From an uncultured Blautia sp. (GTDB lineage: Bacteria; Bacillota; Clostridia; Lachnospirales; Lachnospiraceae): a stretch of DNA of 5,464 nucleotides. Location of the stretch: positions 1 to 5,464 of the forward strand of contig CAKRYE010000097.1 of NCBI GenBank assembly GCA_934426285.1, in the 5' to 3' direction. Shown piece by piece: positions 1 to 4,349 of this stretch (positions within the stretch are counted from its first letter, which is position 1; every line of letters begins with the position of its first letter). The notes below the pieces were generated by a model. It saw nothing but the letters and a program-made list of their open reading frames with translations, was not told the DNA's origin and did no database searches. Position numbers and translations under genes: made by a program.

Positions 1-72
1 CGATAGTGGCGTAGTTGGTAACGCGCGACCTTGCCAAGGTCGAGACCGCGGGTTCGAGCCCCGTCTATCGCT
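1..72 (+). tRNA. tRNA-Gly (anticodon GCC), missing its first base
   Basis: Glycine tRNA reading GGC/GGU codons. The cloverleaf can be traced by eye. The 5' acceptor strand CGATAG (1-6, lacking the expected initial G, which lies outside the window) pairs with CTATCGC at 65-71. The D stem GCGT 9-12 pairs with ACGC 21-24. The anticodon stem CGACC 26-30 pairs with GGTCG 38-42 around loop TTGCCAA, with GCC at 33-35. The T stem 48-52/60-64 encloses TTCGAGC. T72 is the discriminator. CCA is not encoded (CTG follows), so it must be added after transcription. A strong terminator follows 4 bases later, so this is the last or only gene of its transcript. Confidence 0.97.
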
Positions 73-75
73 CTG

Positions 76-110
76 AAAAAGCTCCGGAATTTTATTCCGG
101 AGCTTTTTTT
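76..110. terminator. Bidirectional rho-independent terminator shared by tRNA-Gly and the DUF5067 gene
   Basis: A perfect 10-bp stem, GCTCCGGAAT (81-90) with ATTCCGGAGC (94-103), encloses a TTT loop. It is followed by seven T on the plus strand (104-110) and preceded by five A (76-80), which become a U tract on the minus strand. It therefore ends the tRNA transcript rightward and the 116-1174 gene leftward, beginning only a few bases past that gene's stop codon. The A and T tracts can also pair and extend the stem. Confidence 0.95.
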
Positions 111-115
111 GAAGC

Positions 116-1174
116 TTATTTGATTTTTAAAATCTGTTTTGAAGTGGTGTCATCATCAATGCTGAATGCCTCCTGTACCTGGATAGTTACATCACTCTCG
201 TCTTTCAGAGAGAAGGCCTGACATACAGTTACAGTCTGTCCGGGCTGAATCTCAGCTGTGAAATGATCGATAGCATCGTCATTTGCTTCGGGGATGGCAG
301 CATCACATGTTTCGCCATGCTGATAAGCCTTCATGCTTACATCTACCATGGCACTGGAAGTACCGGATGCATGATTGGTATAATCATAGTAAACCATAAC
401 ACAGGGATTTCCCGCAAAGTCCTTGGTTACTGTATGTTTTTTGTATTTTATAGTAAATTTGTCAGTAGTCAGATCCAGAGTATCACTTTCGGACGCTTCT
501 GGAGCGGAAGAGACTTCGGAACCGTTGGTGCTTCCCATGTTATTGATGGAATTATTAACCTCTTCTTCAACATTTTTGAAGTTTGCAGACATAATTTTTA
601 CAGTTTCATCATCTAAGGAAACAATTTTCCAGCCTTCGTTTGTTTTGATTACCGGATAGGTAATATCTGCCTCAGAATATTCGTCTGTTTTGTTTTCCTT
701 TGCCTTTTCATTCAGAATAGTGGCAAGCTGGTTTTGGGTTTCTTCTTCAGTAAGCTTGTTGCCTGCATAAGCGCTGGAAACAATCTGACGGAGAAATTCA
801 GTAATGGTTTCTTTGTAAATACTGGTACCGTCAATATATTTAATGTGGGCGGTAACAGAAGCAGTGCCATCCTGGAGCCGGAAACGGTTTCCTGTGATTT
901 TATAGGTCATTTTTTTGTTGATGGCCGTAAAGAAATCTGTATATGCGGCGTTTCGGATGTCTGCATTATCCAGTGCTGAAAGATCACTGCTCTGAAGCAT
1001 GGATTCCATTGTATTAAAATCCATTTTCTGCATACTGGACAGGAATTTTTCTGCTGCTTTCTTGGGCTGCTGGCGCTGATAAAAATAGAATCCTGCGCCT
1101 CCTGCGATTGCAAGAACCAGAATGATAATAAAAATAATCAGTCCAATATGGCTCTTTTTTGTGTTTTTGCTCAT
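116..1174 (-). CDS. Membrane-anchored extracellular protein with C-terminal DUF5067-like domain
   Basis: A 352-residue protein of unknown function. Residues 1-9 are short and basic, residues 10-31 form one hydrophobic helix (GLIIFIIILVLAIAGGAG core), and the rest is hydrophilic. This suggests an N-terminal anchor with the bulk outside the cell. There is no lipobox cysteine near the helix, so it is not an obvious lipoprotein. Residues about 36-195 resemble the alpha+beta DUF4878/lumazine-binding-like modules (KKAAEKFLSSMQKMDF start, GWKIVSLDD end). Residues about 205-235 are a Ser/Asn/Glu-rich linker. Residues about 236-340 resemble DUF5067 (KYKKHTVTKDFAGNPCVMVYYDYTN is read as the diagnostic part, here 243-267; later PGQTVTV), an immunoglobulin-like domain of Firmicute surface proteins. 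The ATG start has AGGAGG 4 bases upstream. It is monocistronic: own promoter at 1248-1276, own terminator at 76-110. The domain names are from memory and the function is not known. Confidence 0.85.
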   Translation of the reverse strand: MSKNTKKSHIGLIIFIIILVLAIAGGAGFYFYQRQQPKKAAEKFLSSMQKMDFNTMESMLQSSDLSALDNADIRNAAYTDFFTAINKKMTYKITGNRFRLQDGTASVTAHIKYIDGTSIYKETITEFLRQIVSSAYAGNKLTEEETQNQLATILNEKAKENKTDEYSEADITYPVIKTNEGWKIVSLDDETVKIMSANFKNVEEEVNNSINNMGSTNGSEVSSAPEASESDTLDLTTDKFTIKYKKHTVTKDFAGNPCVMVYYDYTNHASGTSSAMVDVSMKAYQHGETCDAAIPEANDDAIDHFTAEIQPGQTVTVCQAFSLKDESDVTIQVQEAFSIDDDTTSKQILKIK

Positions 1175-1193
1175 AGTTCCTCCTGATATTAGA

Positions 1194-1228
1194 ATGGGTT
1201 ACTGCTCACATTGTTCTCAGTAACCCAT
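1194..1228. repeat. Perfect 11-bp inverted repeat in the leader of the DUF5067 gene
   Basis: ATGGGTTACTG (1194-1204) is exactly complementary to CAGTAACCCAT (1218-1228), with a 13-base spacer. If transcription of the minus-strand gene begins near 1241, the hairpin lies in its 5' leader, ending 9 bases before the AGGAGG. No U tract follows on either strand, so it is not a standard terminator. It could be an mRNA stabiliser, a protein operator, or a remnant of a short dispersed palindrome. The sequence alone does not decide. Confidence 0.8.
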
Positions 1229-1247
1229 GATTTATATATGTAGTTTC

Positions 1248-1276
1248 ATTATAGCAGAAGAAGTTGACAATAGCAA
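1248..1276 (-). promoter_or_regulatory. Promoter of the DUF5067 gene (extended -10)
   Basis: Read on the minus strand: TTGCTA (1276-1271, 4 of 6 consensus bases), a 17-base spacer, then a perfect TATAAT (1253-1248) preceded by TGC, which makes an extended -10 (TGnTATAAT). The predicted start is near 1241, giving a leader of about 67 bases that contains the 1194-1228 hairpin. It interlocks with the plus-strand promoter at 1264-1292. Confidence 0.75.
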
Positions 1277-1292
1277 ATATCTTACCTATAAT
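1264..1292 (+). promoter_or_regulatory. Consensus sigma-A promoter of the hydrolase-vanZ operon
   Basis: TTGACA (1264-1269), a 17-base spacer and TATAAT (1287-1292) match the housekeeping consensus at all 12 positions. The predicted start is near 1299, giving an 84-base leader before the ATG at 1383. TTACC (1282-1286) and GGTAA (1296-1300) form a small dyad around the -10. A promoter this strong with repeats over its start site suggests repressor control, which is inference. Confidence 0.85.
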
Positions 1293-1326
1293 TACGGTAA
1301 ACAATAATTAGCGTGAACAATAATTA
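1288..1326. repeat. Tandem repeat of 16-bp period over the promoter start site
   Basis: ATAATTA occurs three times at exactly 16-base intervals (1288-1294, 1304-1310, 1320-1326). The intervening 9-mers CGGTAAACA and GCGTGAACA are similar, so GTAAACAATAATTA and GTGAACAATAATTA are near-identical 14-mers. The first copy overlaps the plus-strand -10 box and the others cover the start site and early leader. This is the usual placement of a repressor site. No known operator was recognised. Confidence 0.8.
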
Positions 1327-1370
1327 TAAAAGGTAAATCTGGCTGTGTGCAGGCAGATTATTTTATGGAG

Positions 1371-1375
1371 AGGAG
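1371..1375 (+). promoter_or_regulatory. Ribosome binding site fixing the hydrolase start
   Basis: AGGAG lies 7 bases before the ATG at 1383. In-frame alternatives, GTG at 1347 and ATG at 1365, have no comparable site, so 1383 is preferred. Confidence 0.85.
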
Positions 1376-1382
1376 TGGGATT

Positions 1383-2306
1383 ATGAGGTATGAAGGCGCT
1401 TTTTTGTCGGAAGCAGATGGGCTGAGTATTTCCACAGCAGCTATGATTCCTGACCAGAAACCATATAGAGCGATAGTGCAGCTTGTTCATGGCATGAGTG
1501 AGCATAAAGAGAGATATTTTCCGTTTATGGAATATCTGGCAGGGCTTGGTTATCTTGTAGTGATCCACGACCACAGAGGACATGGAAAAAGTGTAAAAGC
1601 TGTGGAGGATCTGGGATATACTTATGGAGGGGGCGCTCAGGCGATGCTGCGGGATATCGGAACTGTAAATCGCAGACTGAAAGCAAAGTATCCGGATCTG
1701 CCACTGATTCTTATGGGACATAGTATGGGTTCTCTTGCAGTCCGCGCCTTTGCTGCAAAACATGATAGCTGTATGGATATGTTGATTGTCTGCGGTTCAC
1801 CAAGCTATAATGCGGCCTGGCCGTTGGGAGTAGCCATTGCAAAGACGGAGAAGGCATTATTTGGACCACGCCACAGGAGCAAGCTGATTGAGGCTATATC
1901 TTTCGGGAGCGGTGCTTTGAAGTTTCGCAAGGACAAAAACTGTACTGCCTGGATTTGTTCAGATCCTGAGGTGGCCAGGGAATATCAGGATTCCGAACTT
2001 TGCGGTTTCACTTTTACAGATGATGGATATCTGGCTTTGTTTGAACTGATGAGGCGGGCATATGATGTGGAAGGATTTTCCTGCACAAATCCGTCTATGC
2101 CGGTTCTGTTTATCAGCGGAGCAGAGGACCCCTGCCTGATCAATGTGAGGCATTTTGCCAAGACTGTAAGGGCAATGCGCAGGGCTGGATACAGGGATGT
2201 AAAGGGAAAGCTTTATCCGGGAATGCGTCATGAGATTCTCAATGAGATCAATAAGGAACAGGTTTACAGAGATATTGCAGCCTATATGCGTAAAAAAGGA
2301 TTTTAA
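1383..2306 (+). CDS. Alpha/beta hydrolase, monoacylglycerol lipase/lysophospholipase type
   Basis: A 307-residue serine hydrolase of the Hydrolase_4 (PldB/MGL-like) group, expected to cleave a fatty acyl ester from a monoacylglycerol or lysophospholipid. Visible motifs, numbered from the ATG at 1383: the oxyanion loop HGMSEH (36-41), which is typical of this group; the DHRGHGKS segment (63-70); the nucleophile elbow GHSMG with Ser114; Asp249 in ISGAEDP; and His283 in GMRHEILNE. The triad is complete. Residues about 140-235 form the variable cap that would set substrate choice. There is no signal peptide, so it is probably cytoplasmic or at the inner membrane face. It is the first gene of a three-gene operon, with the next start 11 bases after its stop. 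Length is normal for the family. The true substrate is unknown, and a short-chain esterase role is possible. Confidence 0.93.
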   Translation: MRYEGAFLSEADGLSISTAAMIPDQKPYRAIVQLVHGMSEHKERYFPFMEYLAGLGYLVVIHDHRGHGKSVKAVEDLGYTYGGGAQAMLRDIGTVNRRLKAKYPDLPLILMGHSMGSLAVRAFAAKHDSCMDMLIVCGSPSYNAAWPLGVAIAKTEKALFGPRHRSKLIEAISFGSGALKFRKDKNCTAWICSDPEVAREYQDSELCGFTFTDDGYLALFELMRRAYDVEGFSCTNPSMPVLFISGAEDPCLINVRHFAKTVRAMRRAGYRDVKGKLYPGMRHEILNEINKEQVYRDIAAYMRKKGF

Positions 2307-2310
2307 GGAG
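2306..2310 (+). promoter_or_regulatory. Ribosome binding site overlapping the hydrolase stop codon
   Basis: AGGAG begins on the last A of the TAA stop of the preceding gene. It stands 7 bases before the ATG at 2318 and 4 before the ATG at 2315. The 7-base spacing favours 2318 and argues against the TTG at 2312. Confidence 0.8.
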
Positions 2311-2317
2311 ATTGATG

Positions 2318-2788
2318 ATGGAAGAACAGAAAAATGAAAATCTGCCGGAGGAGATTCAGGCAGAGAATTTAGCAGAAGAGGATAACGGGGAACAGGAAAA
2401 GGCTTCCGGAAGACGGATGCTTCTCTGGGGACTGGCAGGAATCTATCTTCTGTATACAGGATTTAGTCTGTGCAAAGGTTTTATCAATGGTGAAGAAGGA
2501 AGCCAGATGGGATTTATGATCGCAGGAATTGCATTTCTGGCCATTGGAGCAGGACTTATTTTTGCAGCTGCCAGAAACGCATTAAAGTCTGGCAAGGTGA
2601 AGGAACTGAAGGAAGCAGGAGAAGCAGCTGGCAGAGCAGGTACAGAAGCTGCAGCAGGCGGAGAACTGAAATCAGAAGACAGACCACAGACAAATCATTC
2701 CATGAGTATTGCCCAGAGAGCAAATCTGGCTCAGAGACTTGCAGATGAGGAGCCAGAGACTGTGACAGATAAGGAAAAGACAGAATGA
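2318..2788 (+). CDS. Small two-helix membrane protein of unknown function
   Basis: I do not recognise this 156-residue protein. The N-terminal 30 residues are strongly acidic (many E, N, Q). GRR at 31-33 precedes a first hydrophobic helix (34-53). A short loop contains NGEEGSQ (58-63). A second helix (about 64-85) is followed by R86, K90, K93 and K95. The charge pattern places both termini in the cytoplasm. Residues 93-115 are Ala/Glu/Gly-rich and probably helical. Near the C-terminus, MSIAQRANLAQRLADEE (129-145) looks like an amphipathic helix and may be a conserved contact segment. It sits between a lipase-type hydrolase and VanZ and shares the ATGA overlap with vanZ, so its product is probably made in step with VanZ. 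A role in the envelope is inference only. Confidence 0.8.
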   Translation: MEEQKNENLPEEIQAENLAEEDNGEQEKASGRRMLLWGLAGIYLLYTGFSLCKGFINGEEGSQMGFMIAGIAFLAIGAGLIFAAARNALKSGKVKELKEAGEAAGRAGTEAAAGGELKSEDRPQTNHSMSIAQRANLAQRLADEEPETVTDKEKTE

Positions 2789-3306
2789 AAATATTAATTA
2801 CATTGTTGAAGCCTTTTTCCTTTGCACCGGCCATTCTGATGATGATCCTGATCTATTCTTTTTCAGCACAGACCGGAGATATTTCCGGCAATCTGAGCTA
2901 TCAGATCAGTTATACTATTGTGGAAACCAAGAATGAAGTGCTGAATGAGGGAAAAGGCTATGAGGAACTGGCTTATGAGGCGGACGGCATCCATTATTAT
3001 GTAAGGAAAGCTGCCCATATGACAGAATATTTCCTGCTGGCTATTGCGATTTCTTTTCCACTGTATGTGTATGGTGTGAGAGGAATCTGGCTGATGATCC
3101 TTGCCGGTATTGTCTGTGTAGGTTTTGCAGGACTGGATGAATATCATCAGTCCTTTGTAGGCGGACGTACACCGGCGGTAAAGGATGTGTGTATTGACAG
3201 TACAGGAGCACTGATCGGAATCCTGTTAGTACAGGCTTTCTGCTGGTCAGTGCTCAATAACCCGAATAAAAAGAAGAAAAAACGAAAAAAGTGTAAAAGA
3301 AAATAG
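2785..3306 (+). CDS. VanZ family membrane protein
   Basis: A 173-residue integral membrane protein of the VanZ-like family. The founding VanZ gives low-level teicoplanin resistance in enterococci by an unknown mechanism. Family signatures: a first helix (about 11-27) ending in SFSAQTG; RKAAHMTEY (74-82) leading into a second helix; a third helix about 99-116; DEYHQSFVGGR (118-128); then D134 and D138 ahead of the last helix (139-156). The segment between helix 1 and RKAAH (about 30-73) is longer and more hydrophilic than the shortest family members. The tail (161-173) is almost all Lys/Arg, presumably cytoplasmic. The start ATG overlaps the preceding stop as ATGA, and the only binding site is AAGGA at 2771-2775, so translational coupling is likely. 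The stop is one base from the convergent cbiK stop. Actual involvement in glycopeptide resistance is not implied. Confidence 0.92.
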   Translation: MKILITLLKPFSFAPAILMMILIYSFSAQTGDISGNLSYQISYTIVETKNEVLNEGKGYEELAYEADGIHYYVRKAAHMTEYFLLAIAISFPLYVYGVRGIWLMILAGIVCVGFAGLDEYHQSFVGGRTPAVKDVCIDSTGALIGILLVQAFCWSVLNNPNKKKKKRKKCKRK

Positions 3307-3307
3307 T

Positions 3308-4114
3308 TTATGCCTGTACCCTGAAAAGGCTGTGGAACCCGGCTTTTGTATGACGGATAAAGATATCCCGAATAGCCTGGATTTCCCCAAGGCCCTTCAG
3401 GGTACAGGTAACAGAATATCCCTCTTTTTCCAGGATACTTTTCCAGGAATCACTGTCCTCTCCGGACATATCATTGGTTGCATGGTCTCCGGCAACGATC
3501 ATAAAAGGTGCCAGATGAATATGGTCAGGATGAAGCTTTTTTAATTCATCAAGGAAACTTTCAATGCAAAAATCTCCCTCTACAGTACCCATATGTATAT
3601 TAGAATGACCGAAATCTTTAAATAGCTGCTCCATCTCCGGATAGAGTTCATTGGCAATATGCTCTGTTCCGTGTCCCATGAATAAGAGGATCTCGTCAGA
3701 TTCCGGATGGTATTCCCGGACCATAGCCTGACAGACTTCTTCTTTATCCTGTTTTGAAATCATCAGAGAATCACAGATAATGACAGAATCAAAATCTTCT
3801 TTATGGGACAGGACTTTTTCTTTCATGGCATCACTTTCAAATCCGGTAATCACATAGGTTGGTTGTACAATTACATTTCGGATTCCGTCCGCTTTCAGCT
3901 GGGTCATTGCCTCGTCAATATCCATGATATGGATTCCGTCCCGCTTTTGAAGCTTTGCGCGGATACGGGGACTTGTCCATGCCCGGTATAACGGATATTC
4001 CGGAAATGCATGATGCAGGTCAGCTTCAATCTGTTCAATTGTTTTCTTTCGTGTTTCCTCATAACTTGTACCGAAACTGATAACAAGAATTGCTGTTTTT
4101 TCAGATACTCCCAT
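3308..4114 (-). CDS. cbiK: Sirohydrochlorin cobaltochelatase, anaerobic class II (CbiK)
   Basis: Inserts Co2+ into sirohydrochlorin (precorrin-2 oxidised form) in the oxygen-independent cobalamin pathway; cytoplasmic, ATP-independent. At 268 residues it has the usual CbiK length. Motifs: VISFGTSYEETR (11-22) at the N-terminus, QPTYVITGFE (84-93), FMGHGTEH (145-152) with metal-binding His148, VEGDF (178-182) with Glu179, and PFMIVAGDHATNDMSGED (203-220) with His211. By family knowledge His148 and His211 correspond to the paired metal-site histidines of Salmonella CbiK. GLGEIQAIRDIFIRH (241-255) is the typical family end. The start ATG has AAGGAG 7 bases upstream. No cobalamin gene is adjacent and no B12 riboswitch motif is seen in the leader. 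A chelatase for nickel or iron on the same tetrapyrrole cannot be excluded. Confidence 0.95.
   Translation of the reverse strand: MGVSEKTAILVISFGTSYEETRKKTIEQIEADLHHAFPEYPLYRAWTSPRIRAKLQKRDGIHIMDIDEAMTQLKADGIRNVIVQPTYVITGFESDAMKEKVLSHKEDFDSVIICDSLMISKQDKEEVCQAMVREYHPESDEILLFMGHGTEHIANELYPEMEQLFKDFGHSNIHMGTVEGDFCIESFLDELKKLHPDHIHLAPFMIVAGDHATNDMSGEDSDSWKSILEKEGYSVTCTLKGLGEIQAIRDIFIRHTKAGFHSLFRVQA
3313..3408. repeat. Perfect 13-bp inverted repeat inside the 3' end of cbiK
   Basis: CCTGTACCCTGAA (3313-3325) is the exact reverse complement of TTCAGGGTACAGG (3396-3408), separated by 70 bases. Both arms are coding: one encodes the FRVQA terminus of CbiK, the other the CTLKG segment. The transcript of either strand could form a long-loop stem. 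On the cbiK strand the inner arm lies just before the stop codon, and a U-rich stretch follows. Confidence 0.8.
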
Positions 4115-4175
4115 TTTAAATCTCCTTTAAATATATTGACAACTATTCTGCGCTCTGCTACGCTGTGAGATATTC

Positions 4176-4197
4176 AAGCGGATAAAATCATCCGCTT
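4176..4197. repeat. 8-bp hairpin in the cbiK leader
   Basis: AAGCGGAT (4176-4183) pairs with ATCCGCTT (4190-4197) around a 6-base loop. TGAG (4166-4169) and CTCA (4207-4210) can add an outer stem. No run of T follows directly, so it is not a canonical terminator. On the minus strand it would lie in the cbiK leader if transcription begins at the -10 near 4251-4256. Confidence 0.7.
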
Positions 4198-4250
4198 TGC
4201 TACTTGCTCATAACCGAATAACTGTGTATAGTTTTTACTGTTTTTTGTAG

Positions 4251-4256
4251 ATTATA
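4251..4256 (-). promoter_or_regulatory. Candidate -10 box for cbiK
   Basis: On the minus strand this reads TATAAT, a perfect -10. The bases 16-18 upstream (around 4273-4280) give only a poor -35 match. A start near 4244 would give a leader of about 130 bases containing the 4176-4197 hairpin. Confidence 0.35.
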
Positions 4257-4285
4257 AGAAAAAATGTCATAATAACAGACAGTGC

Positions 4286-4296
4286 TTATATTATAC
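4286..4296 (+). promoter_or_regulatory. Candidate -10 region for the GH172 gene
   Basis: The AT-rich TTATATTATAC stretch preceded by TGC could hold a -10 such as TATTAT (4289-4294). No recognisable -35 lies at the right distance. If used, transcripts would start near 4300, almost on top of the ATG at 4305, which supports the later start at 4350. Confidence 0.3.
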
Positions 4297-4336
4297 AGGG
4301 AACAATGGGGAAACACAAGAAAAAGCTAAGAATACT

Positions 4337-4341
4337 GGAGG
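4337..4341 (+). promoter_or_regulatory. Ribosome binding site fixing the GH172 start
   Basis: GGAGG lies 8 bases before the ATG at 4350. The upstream in-frame ATG at 4305 has only AGGG 4 bases before it and would add 15 mostly charged residues that do not look like the family. Confidence 0.85.
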
Positions 4342-4349
4342 AAAAGAAG

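Larger units (their letters stand above)
4115..4349. other. Divergent intergenic region between cbiK and the GH172 gene
   Basis: About 235 bases, AT-rich, with no gene visible. It contains the cbiK ribosome binding site (AAGGAG on the minus strand, 4127-4122), a hairpin at 4176-4197, and TGCTAC repeated on either side of the hairpin (4156-4161 and 4198-4203, the second within CTTTGCTACTTG). It also has candidate -10 boxes facing each way at 4251-4256 (minus) and about 4289-4294 (plus). Neither has a convincing -35 element, so the promoters are not firmly placed. No riboswitch or CcpA-like operator was recognised. Confidence 0.6.

Noticed and set aside
1..110. tRNA-Gly as an integration site for a mobile element
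   Set aside because: No integrase or repeat of the tRNA 3' end is present in the window; a normal terminator and a host-like gene follow.
1347..1382. Upstream GTG start adding 12 residues to the hydrolase
   Set aside because: It has no ribosome binding site, while ATG at 1383 has AGGAG at ideal spacing and gives the normal family N-terminus.
1308..1763. A 151-codon open frame on the minus strand
   Set aside because: It overlaps the promoter and first third of the hydrolase gene in antisense. Its composition is Cys/His/Ser-rich as expected for a shadow frame, and no start signal is seen.
4136..4164. A perfect TTGACA on the plus strand as a promoter -35
   Set aside because: At 17 bases downstream the sequence is TACGCT, a poor -10, and the site is more than 200 bases from the next plus-strand gene.
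4115..4349. A cobalamin riboswitch controlling cbiK
   Set aside because: The leader is short, and no B12-box-like GCCACTG motif or multi-arm structure is visible. A covariance search would settle it.
4305..4349. Upstream ATG start adding 15 residues to the GH172 protein
   Set aside because: It has only a weak AGGG nearby and a lysine-rich extension unlike the family, while GGAGG is correctly placed for ATG 4350.
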